From Lindgomyces ingoldianus (taxonomy: Eukaryota > Ascomycota > Dothideomycetes > Pleosporales > Lindgomycetaceae): a stretch of DNA of 64,000 nucleotides. Location of the stretch: contig NW_022985179.1 of assembly GCF_010093535.1 (NCBI RefSeq), forward strand, positions 810,395-874,394, read 5' to 3'. The notes under the pieces are model-generated. The model was not told the origin of the DNA and ran no database searches. It saw only the letters and a list, made by a program, of their open reading frames with translations. Below are positions 32,105 through 43,053 of this stretch, piece by piece. Each line of letters opens with the position of its first letter. The stretch's first letter is position 1. The position numbers and the translations under genes are program-made.

Positions 32105-33208
32105 GTGAAACGGAACCCATGTCATGTTACGACGGAGTTATGGAGTCGCGGTAGGTGCCTGGAAGTGTAATGTCACGGCGCATGCATAGGGAAGACTCAG
32201 TCATTTCTGGGATTCACAGATTCTCTCGAATTCTCAGCCATCTCCTCAATCAATTTAGTATCATTCCAGCCATCCAGATGTGTGGAAGGTCTTCATCTTC
32301 ATCTTGGTGGACTGCACCACAACACGCCCAAACGAATCAGCGCGTCATGCCTTACTAATTCAAAACGTCCTCAACTCGTAGTTCTCGAGGGTTTCTGCCG
32401 GCCTAAAGCTCACCGGAAGGAAGCCATGCGCTCAATGTCATGCGTTACCACACGAGAGCCTTGTGGCCGCAGTGAGGATATCTCGGGGGAGAAAATTGGC
32501 GGGGTGGTAGAATAAGGCTGCGGCTGCTCCTCGTCTCCGCTTCCTGAGGCCTGCACTGGCCAGGTTCCCATTCATCGCCATTGACCCCGACCCCCGCTTC
32601 CAATGCATGCATGGCCCTCTGCCACAACACCAGGCATTTTCCTACCGCATATCTACTTCACCTTCCCTCAAACCTGCCCTCCCATCGCTAACAGCATTTA
32701 CACCTGCATTGTTCCACCGTCCCCTATCGCCCGTCCGCCCCCCGCCGCCTGCATCCGACGTCATTCGCCAGCCGCCCCCCAGCGCCTAATTAGCAGCCTC
32801 TTTCACCACATCCTTCGCATCTACACTTACCTCCACTCTCTTCACCGTCCCTGCCGCGCCCCTCTCCACGCGTGTTCCGTGACCAGCATTGCTAGCGGTA
32901 CGTCAGACCCTGCGCAACGCGGCTTTGTCATCCACGGTTCCCGCAGCTCCCGCTATCCCGACTTTTGCGCCCCTCATTGCTTGCATTTCTGCAGGCCTCT
33001 TAGAATAACAACCATTGCTGATACATCGTCCCTGCGCACACTGTTGACGTCCCCACCCAGCGCGCCGCTACTCCGTTCCTCCTCCCTAAATTTAATCGTC
33101 AATTACCCCACCCGTCCTGCGCGCAGAGCGAGCTTCCGGCGCGAATCCATCAACCTGGCAGGAAACAAGCGTAGGAGCTTCTCCAGCCAAGGAGGCCTGT
33201 TAAACAGG
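32105..33208. other. Region between DID4 and PTC1, including a long leader
   Basis: The frame of the phosphatase stays open back to an ATG at 32603, but residues before 33209 are Pro/Ser/His/Cys-rich and look like a translated CT-rich 5' leader rather than protein. The last 30 or so codons ([15 protein letters not shown]..) could be coding. No other gene is seen. Confidence 0.5.
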
Positions 33209-34897
33209 ATGTTTGGCACGTCGCCTGGGAAGGACGACGATGCTGCTGCGGTAGACTCTCCTGCCGGGGGTGAGTCTGCAGCGTTAGCTTCCACCAACGA
33301 GACTATAGAGCGGAAGAACAGCGATGTGAGCCCCAGCGGCGGGGGGAAGCGAAGAAGCAGCGGAGTCTCGCGCGCCAGGGATATGTTCTCCAGCGCCAAG
33401 CAGTCATTACACCTCCATGGCTCTTCTCCAACATCTACCACCATCAACTCGGAGAAACTAAACCAAACACCGATACAGAAACTTGGAAAGTCCGATCCAG
33501 CGCTCAATGTCCCTCAGGGTTCTCTGAATAATTCTGCTGGCGAATCTGCGCCTGGCCCGCGCTCGACCTTTAGGGTAGGCGTCACGGAAGATAAGAACAA
33601 GAAATGTCGTAGGACTATGGAGGACACACACGCATATTTGTACAATTTCCTCAGCACCCCTGCACCCTCATACAGCGGAGACAAAGGCCGAAATTCCACC
33701 TCTGACTCAAGTTCAAATCACTCTGACCCAACAACCCAACCTATGGTAGAGACAGACAATGGATATTTTGCAATTTTCGATGGCCATGCTGGAACATTTG
33801 CGGCGGATTGGTGTGGAAAGAAATTGCATCTTCTATTGGAGGACACAATCCGAAAGAACCCAAATACACCGATACCCGAGCTTTTAGATCAAACTTTCAC
33901 TACTGTCGACCAGCAACTAGAGAAGTTGCCGCTTAAGAATAGCGGCTGCACTGCAGTAATAGCAGTGTTGCGGTGGGAAGACCGGGTTCCAAACGCTCAG
34001 TCTTCGACTGGCTCGGTCCTCTTCGCACCGGCTGCTGTCTCTGCAGTGAAGGGTGCGTCGGAAAGCGGAGATAAACAAACGGATACCGCTGACCCAGCTC
34101 CAGAGTCGGCTGCAGACTCACAAGCTATGCCCCAGGCAGAAGCTCACCCTGCCGAGGTAAGGCTGCGCAACGATGCTAGTCGCCAGAGGGTCTTGTATAC
34201 GGCGAATGTTGGCGACGCCCGAATTGTCCTCTGTCGGAACGGGAGAGCTCTTCGCCTATCGTACGACCATAAAGGCAGCGATGAGAATGAGGGAAGACGT
34301 GTCGCTAGTGCTGGTGGCTTGATACTGAACAACCGCGTCAATGGTGTTCTGGCTGTCACGCGAGCCCTGGGGGATGCTTATATGAAAGACTTGGTCACTG
34401 GGCACCCGTATACCACGGAAACCGTGATCCAGGCAGATCAAGATGAGTTTCTGATTCTTGCTTGCGATGGTGTAAGTTTATTAGGATAGCCAAGCGAATA
34501 ACAACTAACAGTCTTGTAGCTGTGGGATGTATGCTCTGACCAGGAAGCAGTCGACTTGGTTCGTCATGTTCAGGATCCGCAAGCAGCCTCGAAGACTCTG
34601 GTCGACCACGCTTTAGCGCGCTTCTCGACTGACAATTTGTCCTGCATGATTGTCCGGTTCGACAATAAGGCTCTCAAACAACGCAGACACGAATCTCTGA
34701 TGGGGGTTGACGGCGACAGCGCCAAGGCTGGAATCAGCGAAGCAGACGCGATCGTCTCACAGGTAAGGAAATACATGGGCGAGTTCGACCAACCGACCGA
34801 GAACGCCACTGCTGAGATGATCATGGAGGAGGAGGAGTCCGAACCTGGACCTGAGCCGAATGTGGAGGCGTTGAAGACCACGGCCAAAAACAGCTGA
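33209..34897 (+). CDS. PTC1: PP2C-type protein phosphatase PTC1
   Basis: Two exons: 33209-34471 and 34520-34897, 546 residues from the ATG at 33209. The start is uncertain because the frame is open 600 bp further upstream. A Ser-rich N-terminus of about 110 residues precedes the catalytic domain. Markers: [21 protein letters not shown] (read RVGVTEDKN, then RRTMEDTH), the metal site [19 protein letters not shown], the Asp-bearing [38 protein letters not shown], and ILACDG|LWDV split by the 48-nt intron. An insert of about 60 residues, rich in Ala/Ser/Asp, sits between the LRWED and RQRVLYTA strands. PTC1 dephosphorylates MAP kinases such as HOG1 and needs Mg or Mn. Confidence 0.92.
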
Positions 34898-35427
34898 AGC
34901 ACACCCTGTGCAAAAGTCTGCATGTAATTTTCAAATTACGGGGCTCAAGCAGGCGCGCTGTTGTGTTTCTGGAGTTGTGGTATCCTTGAATTTTACTAGG
35001 TGTACTCTTTGAGGTCTCCTTTCTGATGAACACACTGTTTGATTTTAACTGTACCAATGAAGCCAGGTGTTGCGAGGGTTTTCCTTGACACCAAAGCATA
35101 TGAGCTATTCGAGAGCGCACTTGGTAATGAAAACAATCAACTCTACACCGCTGTCATCCTCCACCTGACCGGATCTAGTGAATGATCGTTTGCACCCCCA
35201 TCCATGGTTGTTGTCAGATCTAATCGCTGCCACACGGACCAAGCCCCACTTTTAGCGCATGGCAGCTCGTGACGGCGTAGTTTCAACTTCCACCTCGACT
35301 GCACCACAGCCCTACAACCTCACATTCATTCTCCCGGCTCTCGCTCGCTTCATTCCCGCCAGCCTCCGTTTTTGGGGTAAATTACATTCCCCCATGCGGC
35401 TCCATCCAAAGGAGCACCGCAGCCACA
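34898..35427. other. Intergenic region between PTC1 and SNF4
   Basis: 530 bp with the 3' end of PTC1 and the SNF4 promoter. No gene or strong motif is seen. Confidence 0.5.
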
Positions 35428-36823
35428 ATGTCTGGTGCAGACCTTGCCGAAACCACGACGCCTGCCCCGCCGCCGAATGCCACCACAGCTAGCGATGTGC
35501 CGGAGCGACCGCTTTTCGTGGCGCCGAGGACATATCTCGAACAGGCAAAGCCCATAATGCCGCAAAAACTACTCACCGTGTTGGAACGAGAACAGATGGA
35601 CGCACTGGTACGTGGAGACCTGCAGCTTGTGGAGGAACCGAGTGTTTGGACGGATTGGGGGCTAGTACCGGCTGACAGGAAGCATAGAGAACGATTCGAG
35701 CTTTCTTGAAAGTCAGGACGAGTTACGATGTCATGCCCCTCAGCTTTCGACTCATTGTTTTCGATACCAGTTTGTTAGTGAAGAAGAGTCTAAATATATT
35801 GATACAGAATGGTATTACTCTCCTGTTCACCACCCAAAGATTTTTCTCCTGACAGCGGGCATAGGCATTGTTTCAGCTCCGCTATGGGATTCGAAGAGCT
35901 CAACATTTGCGGGACTCTTGACGACCTCGGACTACATCAACGTCATACAATATTATTGGCAGAATCCGGATGCACTGGCAAGAGTTGATCAGTTTCGGCT
36001 GAACAGCCTACGGGGTTTGCCCCCTTTCTTTCTAAGCTTTAGAAACGGAGGATAACAGGTCGAACCAGATATTGAAAAAGCTCTCGGCGTAACGCCAATC
36101 GAAACGGTATCCATTCACCCGGAACGTCCGCTCTACGAAGCCTGCCGTAAGATGCTCTCCTCACGTGCGAGACGTATACCCCTCGTCGATATCGACGACG
36201 AAACACACCGTGCCATGGTTGTATCTGTCATCACGCAGTACCGCATTCTCAAATTCGTCGCGGTAAACGTAAAAGAGACTCAGATGTTGCGGATGCCACT
36301 GAAGGATCTGAATGTAGGGACCTACGAGGAGTTGTGTACCGCGAATATGGATACCCCAGTTATGGATGTTATTCATATGTTGGTCAAAAAAAGTATTTCT
36401 AGCGTCCCCATTTTGGATAAGGATGGTATGTGGTGCAAATATCATGTCTTGTTTGTGGACTCTTGCTCATAATTGTAGGCGCTGTGATCAATGTGTTCGA
36501 AGCAGTTGACGTCATCACGCTTATCAAGGGAGGCGTCTACGATGATCTCAATCTGACCGTCGGGGAAGCTCTCCTGAAGCGTTCCGACGTAGGTTACCCT
36601 CAACCCGCCATCCTGTTAAAAGCAGTTTACTAAGTGTTAGTAGGAATTCGCAGGCATTTACACCTGTTCGATGAACGACCAAGTCGGCACAATCTTCGAC
36701 ACCATTCGCCGGTCCCGCGTCCACCGCTTCGTCGTCATCGACGAAGAGCGCCGGCTCAAAGGCGTCCTAACTCTCAGCGACATCCTCGAGTACATTTTAT
36801 TGGAGGGCGAAGAGAACGAGTAG
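35428..36823 (+). CDS. SNF4: AMPK/SNF1 kinase gamma subunit SNF4, with one anomalous intron
   Basis: Six exons: 35428-35607, 35688-35811, 35865-36014, 36057(or 36059)-36425, 36479-36588, 36644-36823, about 370 residues. Family markers: [44 protein letters not shown] (read [16 protein letters not shown]), [38 protein letters not shown] and [25 protein letters not shown]. These make four CBS repeats that sense AMP/ADP or glucose state for the SNF1 kinase complex. Intron 3 is abnormal. The only donor (36015, GTTTGC) and only acceptor (AG at 36057-36058) put the next exon out of frame. Starting it at 36057 would restore [14 protein letters not shown], but the intron would then end in AC. The other introns are canonical. 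Confidence 0.9.
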
Positions 36824-37860
36824 AAGGACCTGTTCCAACTCCTCGTAAAGAAATGCCCAATTTCCTCATACTCACCAAAACACTTTAATTAGGATCTCGA
36901 TGTCAAGCAGGCAGGCTTTTCTGGAAAGGGATAGTTGGGGCGGGGAGGAGGGCATTGGTAAGTTTTAATTGTAGGATTCTTTGGCAGCGGAGCATAGCAT
37001 CCCAAGCATCAAAGGAACCCACTTATACATGATGGTATCTTAAATGAGTGGGTTTGATATATCCCGTTCTCTCTTGACTCGGAGTTGAGGAAATGCATAG
37101 ACGATTTTCGTATACAGAGTTTCAAGAATAATGGTGCTTACTTCGCTTGGACTGAGATCTTGGCTGGTCCCAGTCGGACCGTAGGTAGGCTCAGAGTGCT
37201 GAAGATATATAATGCCTGTGTTTTCCATATGCATGGCATTGGTAGACAATCTTCCCCCATATTTTGGTTTCATCCATCTCCTATCTGCTTTTCGAGTCAT
37301 CCTGTTTTAGTTCTCTACGAGGTTTCGCAATCATACCAAAGAAATATTACACTCAGTGCATTTTAGAGAACGCTAGTACGGATCATGAGCAGCGAGAAAT
37401 TATTCTATAAAGAGTCCACCAAGAAAAATCAGGCTTCAGTCCCAAATTTTCGAATAACTTCAAAGCCCTGTCCTTGTCGACGAGCATCCGAAACCATTCC
37501 CAGCCCCCAAATCGTCAACGATACCTTCGAAACCTAAGCCAATAATCCAGAATTCTTCATCGCTACCTACCGCCCTATTCTAACTTTGGTATCTGAGGCC
37601 TTGAGCAGCAAAAGCTTCCTAGGCCTATCATATTGGCCGCTCTCGGCCGCCACACAAACAGCCCCATCTTGGCGCATATCATGGAAACTTTTAATGCGAA
37701 CAATGCGAGAGGTATCTCCAAAATACCTTCTACGACCAACAAAACCTGGGGCTCTTCAGCTTTGCGCTACTATTCAGCTAGGTGGGGAAAAGGTATAAGG
37801 TAGGTTCCATTTCTCATCTCAACTCTCCATCACCCTCCTCCTTCCAACTTCTCACTCAGT
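36824..37860. other. Intergenic region after SNF4
   Basis: 1.04 kb. Scattered short frames on both strands, none with conserved-looking sequence. CT-rich DNA right before 37861 fits a leader. Confidence 0.5.
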
Positions 37861-38685
37861 ATGGAGAAACACGACCAGCCCGTTGACGAAAAGGACGAAG
37901 ATCTAATCAAACAAGGGATCTTGAAAGCCGATACCGAATCCATCGTCTCCTCCGCTCCATCCCGCAGCGAACAAGTCGAGGAAGACGCCAAGGTGCCTAT
38001 TGATGACACCACATTTTCTCCCACGCGCACCTTCTACATCCTCAGACACAATCTCTTCTCTACTGAAATCAACCTCATCGATATCAGCTCTGAAATTGCC
38101 GTGAACTCGCCCTACAGTGGCGGCGAAATCAGTAACGAGCTGCGTGATGCTGCGCGCGAGTTAAGCAAAGATGAAATGCGAACGTCCAACCCAGCGTACC
38201 GGCTCAAGCGTCCGCATTGGTGGAATTCGACGTGTAAGATGAGTGGAATTGCGGCGGAAGAACTGGAACTGGCATCATGGAAGCATCCGAGCATGTCGTT
38301 CGGAAAAGCGTCCATTACCTTCCCGCAAAACTCGACCCACAGCTCCCACAATTTCATCATGGCACCGGTGAAATGGTATCGTCGCACAAACGAGTGGGTA
38401 CAAGATAGCGTGACCTACTCCTGGCGCTGCAATAGCAAATATAAAGCCAATCGCATGACGCTGTACAAGAAGATTGGAGGAAAGAATATAGTTGTTGCGC
38501 GGTATGCGCAGCGATGGGGTAGTTGGGTTACTGGGGGAGTTTTGTTGGTGGATGCAGTGGAGGTGGATGAGGTTGTGGCAGGGTTGACGGCTTGTGTTAT
38601 GCTGAGGAGAATGCAGCAGAGGGCGGCTGAGAGGATGAAGAGTGCGGGTGTGGGAGGGGGTGGGGGTGGGGGTGGGGGAGATTGA
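37861..38685 (+). CDS. Conserved fungal protein of unknown function (possible LURP/tubby-like fold)
   Basis: A single-exon frame of 274 residues beginning at the ATG after a CT-rich leader. The order is: a hydrophilic acidic N-terminus (about 50 residues), then alternating beta-like segments (TFYILRHNLFSTEINLID, SMSFGKASITFP, RMTLYKKIGGKNIVVARYAQRW), and a C-terminal hydrophobic/helical block (LVDAVEVDEVVAGLTACVMLRRMQQ). The last block, a negatively charged strand followed by an aliphatic helix, resembles the end of LURP-one/tubby-like and DUF6593-type domains, which is a guess from layout. The C-terminus is a glycine run. I see no signal peptide. Function is unknown. Confidence 0.75.
   Translation: MEKHDQPVDEKDEDLIKQGILKADTESIVSSAPSRSEQVEEDAKVPIDDTTFSPTRTFYILRHNLFSTEINLIDISSEIAVNSPYSGGEISNELRDAARELSKDEMRTSNPAYRLKRPHWWNSTCKMSGIAAEELELASWKHPSMSFGKASITFPQNSTHSSHNFIMAPVKWYRRTNEWVQDSVTYSWRCNSKYKANRMTLYKKIGGKNIVVARYAQRWGSWVTGGVLLVDAVEVDEVVAGLTACVMLRRMQQRAAERMKSAGVGGGGGGGGGD
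38652..38680 (+). repeat. G-quadruplex-like G tract at the end of the ORF
   Basis: Four perfect runs of five G separated by single T (56-60, 62-66, 68-72, 74-78 of this block), preceded by GGGA. It codes the terminal glycine run of the unknown protein, a few codons before its stop. Confidence 0.85.
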
Positions 38686-39553
38686 TCATTTTGCGAAGGG
38701 AAATGGATGACTCGTTTGGAGATGACGGGGATTTGGGGGTAGTAGAGAATAGAATTGAATGCAGTCGGCATATGTTTCTATCGAATTAATACAACATTTT
38801 GGTGTTTTATGAGATGCGAGATTTCACAATCATCGGTCTGCTTGAGCATACTTTGCTGGAACTAAACCAAGCAAAAAGGTTGATCAAGGTGAGCTAGAAT
38901 AGTGTAGCTATACTTGATTAAGGGAAAGACCTGCGCGCTCTCGATAGGAGCTTTATGCCCTTAACTTTGACGATTTTGCCTTCTTCTTTAGCTTTCTAAT
39001 AGGAAATGGCTCAAGGACTCGTGAGAGAGAGGCACCCTGCCACATTCCTATCGAACCTTGTATCCCATTTCAGTATCACCGCGTAACTTGAGCAAGACTG
39101 TGGGGGAGGAAACTAACGAATTACTTAGAGTGAAAGATGCCGTCTGCACAGTGGAGGCGTAACTTCAAATCCATGCCTCTTTTGCCATAAATGCCGTAAC
39201 TTTCCAAATTTGACAGTAACTCTTGTTCGTAGGACGAAGGGCTTTTAATCTTGTAGACTCCATCACTTAGTCGACTGAACTTCTCCATAACTCCTCCCCA
39301 AATCCTTTGACCAGTTTGGGGAGTGTACGGAGAGCCTGAAAGACGTGACGCGAAAGAAAAACAGAATCAAACTTGCTAAAAAATAGGGAAGGACAATTTC
39401 CAGTCGTTTAAAAAATGTCACTTATGTCCAGCGTGATGAATACTTAGCTCATTCGGTAGAAGAATACATATTATCTTGTTCCTTGAAGCTGTTGGCCCGT
39501 TGCTCACCTTCACACTTTTCAATACTCCCTCTTGCCCTCCTTTTACATGACTA

Positions 39554-39748
39554 ATGAAATTCCTGCCTGTAGCTACACTAGCACTACTAGTCAGTCTCGT
39601 TGCTAGTGTAGTATTCTTTCCGTATAAAATCCCTTTTGAAATTGCCAAGCGCGAGGAAGGCTTCGACGAATACCACTTGGGCCCTATTAAGAAGACAGCT
39701 ACAGCCGGGATTCCTCCTCTTCTAGGACTGGCGCTGGAAAGTGGGTAG
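39554..39748 (+). CDS. Candidate small secreted protein
   Basis: A 64-residue frame starting with ATG. MKFLPVATLALLVSLVAS looks like a signal peptide, but hydrophobic residues (VVFF) continue, so it could instead be a membrane anchor. The mature part (about 40 residues) is charged, has no cysteine and ends GLALESG. It has no homology that I recognise, and the surrounding DNA is poorly coding. A splice donor near the stop (GTGGGTAG) could extend it. Support is only the N-terminal sequence. Confidence 0.3.
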   Translation: MKFLPVATLALLVSLVASVVFFPYKIPFEIAKREEGFDEYHLGPIKKTATAGIPPLLGLALESG

Positions 39749-40059
39749 ATTCCTCCATCACAGTCTTACCATCTAAATTCGGAGTTTGGAAGGGTAAACG
39801 TGATTGTAAATTTTGCAATATGGGAAGGATTCAGGCAGCAGATGCGAACAAAGCTACCCTTCTCTCCTCAATCCATATATCTAAAATGAAAACTACGACA
39901 AGGGAAAATTTCATCCGTGCTCTTGAGCCATAGTTGCGGCCGTTATTTACAATCAACTCTATTATGTAACTAAAGACCAGGAAGCCTGCTTCCTCATTAC
40001 AGGTACGCCGTCCATAGTTTCGGAAATGGTGTTGAATTAATTAATATTCTCCACCAATG

Positions 40060-40510
40060 CGTGATTTAGTGGTATGCTACGAAAGAGACTACGGTAAGGC
40101 TAGCGGCACTACCCGTTTAATTCGAGGCCAATCACGGCTTCCTCATATGGTTCCAGAAGGCCAAAGAAAGTTCACTCGTACATGCGATGAATAACTCATG
40201 GAAGCGGGAAAGCTAATCAACAATTCCGCACTCATCGACCCCATCGGTAAACTTACCGACCATGCTCGACCAAAGAGAAGCTAAGGAAAGACGGGGGTGT
40301 CACCTATTATACTTCGTTAGAGAACCTCATCACTGGGATCACCCTGCAGGAGAGTCAAGAATAGTAATACTAGACAGATTTGCAAGCTTCCCTTCTTCGA
40401 TGAGGATATGGAAGATAACAATTGGTGCCCTAAACCAGAAAGTTAAGAGGAAGCTTATCCATCCCACAGATCCCCCGGGGCTTCCGATAATTGTACAAAA
40501 GGCATAGTAT
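40060..40510 (+). pseudogene. Possible decayed coding fragment
   Basis: One reading frame keeps protein-like composition over about 450 nt but is broken by in-frame stops near 40120 and 40215. I cannot name the parent gene. Confidence 0.2.
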
Positions 40511-41348
40511 AGAGACAAGATTGCCCGTACACCCATACTAGAGGTATGGAATCTTGCGACCTTGAATCCTACTGCTCGTTTGAGATGAAGGTTTAGGGAG
40601 CCTTCTGTGTGGAATATAGAATCGATGTTAGACCAGTATCCACGAAGGCAGCCCAACTGAGAACTGTAGCGTTATCTTGTATTTACCTCCCGAGGATGTT
40701 CGGTCCCCCGTGAAACTAGGAGCTGAGAAACAGATGCAGTATAGCGCCACTAAGACAGAGAGATTCATACAGGACGATGAGAATGCGGCTATTGGGGATT
40801 CTTGTGAGAACGACTAGCCATTCGGAGGATAGGGCCTAAAAGTCACAAAGGGATTAGTTAATATATCAGCCAGTATTGATATCGGTTGGAAAGACGGGGC
40901 CCTAGAGGAGAGGGTTTTCGCTGCAGGAACTTATGTTAAGTCGGATAGTCGAAGTATAGGACTCGATTGTATACAATAGTGTAGAAGGATAGCTAGCTAG
41001 CTCTTTATACGTTCATGCCTAGCCTTGGCTAGTTTGAGTCTCCTTGTCAGGTCACAGGGCTGGCCCCTAAGTAGAGTGCACAACACGGGCGCAGCCATGT
41101 CCCTCGAATCGAGATAGAACCTCGGTTTTGTGCAAAAGAAAGTAAAATGTACTGTTTTCGCTGAATATCTGTACATCATCAACGCCCGATATATACAATG
41201 GCTGAAAATGGTATCTGGCAAAAAAGGTTGCTGTTTCCAAGACAGTGCTGAAATGTATGTAACCCCAAATAACTCCTGCGTAAATGCTATCTTTGATATA
41301 GATGGTGCGAAAGATTTTTGCGACCCAAAAAGTCCTTGCGATGGGTTC

Positions 41349-42626
41349 CTACTTTTGGCTCAACATATGTTTGAACTTCTCGATCTAAGATTTGTCAGTC
41401 ATAGTCTCTGCTTCTTGCTAATGCTTCGTGCTCACCTTTGTGGACAAATACTTCTCCACTTCCTCACTTCTTATCCCAGCTTTCCCCCCAGTCTTCCAAG
41501 CCAATGGCACCATAGCCACTCTCTCCCTTACCACCACTTCTCTTCCTGGCCCCTCCACCGCCCTGACCTTATCGGGATTATTCGTCAACAGTCTGATGCC
41601 ATCCTCCCCTCCTAACCCCAAATCGATCAGCATAGCCGTCGCTAGACCATAACTCCTCGCATCCGCCGGATGTCTGAGTAAAATATTCGCCTCATATGTA
41701 TCATTGCCCAGATCCTGGAGATTGTACGCTTTGAGTTTTTCGCCGAGACCAATACCGCGGCCTTCTTGGCGGAGGTAGATAATGGCACCACCAGATGGAG
41801 AGAGCGAGGGGTCAGACATCAGACGTGCAGCTTCGTCGAGTTGCTCGCCGCAGTCGCAGCGGGCGGACCAGACCGTCTCACCGGTGTAGCATTCGGAGTG
41901 GATGCGGACGAGTGGCAATTCGAGGTTGGAGGTGGGGGTTTGGACTTCGCCAGATTCCGACGATGCCGCTGAAAAGGGTGTGAGGAGCCCATTTGTCTTC
42001 ACAGTTTGTAGATTGCCAGAATCTGGATTATTTAAGACCTTTTGATTTGGCAGCACGCCCTCGGACCTTTTGATTTGTTCTATCCGGGAGCTGGTTCGTC
42101 CAGGATAGAGGCGGCCTACGTATGCGCCCCGCGTCATGCGGTCAAGTTCAGTTTCTCCAGGGCGCTCGGCATCTAAGCTGCGGGAACGGATATTGTTTCC
42201 AAAGACAATTGCTAGGTGCTCCTTCGTATCTATGCTGTTCCTGTAAACATGCAGCCACATTTCCTGGCCCGCCGTGGTAGGTATTCTTGCACGCACTTCG
42301 CATTCAACGACTGGAAGGATCTGTAGCAGATTCGGGGCAGGGGTATCCGAAGGCAGAGAAGTATCAACTGGCGTCGAGCGGGGTGGCCTGGGGTGCGAAG
42401 GAGTGGAGAAACCGGGAGTGGCGGGAGGCGTGAATGCGGGCGAGATCAGGGACGGCGGAGGTTCGTGGGGAGTCGCAGTCGCCAAACTCTCGTCCTGCAT
42501 CGACTGGTCTTCGGCCTCATCCACCGAAGGGACGAGGTTGAAGCCGTCTAGCCGTCGGGGGCTTGATGCCTTTGGTGAATACAGCGGGGCCAGGGCTGGC
42601 GAAGCGTGTGCGGGGAGATCTGGCAT
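41349..42626 (-). CDS. RIB1: GTP cyclohydrolase II (riboflavin biosynthesis) RIB1
   Basis: Exons 41436-42626 and 41349-41384 on the minus strand, 408 residues. The 51-nt intron (41385-41435, GTGAGC..CTTAG) sits right after YLSTK. It adds a 12-codon last exon giving [11 protein letters not shown], the conserved end of fungal RIB1. If the intron is not removed the frame ends six codons later (VSTKH). Catalytic markers: [23 protein letters not shown] (read as HSECYTGE and SARCDCG) with the zinc cysteines, then [20 protein letters not shown] and [19 protein letters not shown]. The N-terminal 100 residues are Pro/Ser-rich and variable. The enzyme opens GTP to give the first committed intermediate of riboflavin synthesis in the cytosol. 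Confidence 0.94.
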
Positions 42627-43053
42627 GGTTGGAATTGGGTATTCAGCTGAACGGAAAGGTAGCAGAAGGTTTGCAGAGCGGCGATTGGGGTTGCAGGACT
42701 GTTAAAGAGGAGTTCCCATTGCGCAATGAAATCTTTGGGTTGCGGCTATGACACCGAGGCTTGAGCTTTTGGTGGGGGCGAGTCGCTTCCGAAGAGTGCG
42801 GAACCTCAACGGCTTTTGTGCCGACTTCGGGAATGTCATATGTAAGCATCGTCAGCTAAGGCGCCGTAAGCAGATTCAAATCAATTTAAGGCATTTCGGA
42901 AGCCGTGGAAGCCTCGATATCATCATTCCTGTCGTACGACCATTTCGGCGTGTTTTCGGCCCGAGTGCTACGTGCTACAAAAGCAAGACAGGTGTCCAAA
43001 ATAATCCCAGAACGCCAGTTAACCACCGCTTGATCCAATTAGGACATGACACT
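42627..43053. other. Intergenic region upstream of RIB1
   Basis: About 430 bp between the RIB1 ATG and the stop codon of the transporter, both on the minus strand. No gene seen; it should hold the RIB1 promoter. Confidence 0.5.

Larger units (their letters stand above)
38686..41348. other. 2.7-kb weakly coding gap between unknown gene and RIB1
   Basis: AT-leaning DNA with broken short frames. Frames around 40060-40510 (+) read as protein-like fragments (FEANHGFLIWFQKAKESSLVHAM, read in parts) interrupted by stops, which suggests a decayed gene. A possible small secreted protein lies at 39554-39748. Confidence 0.45.
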
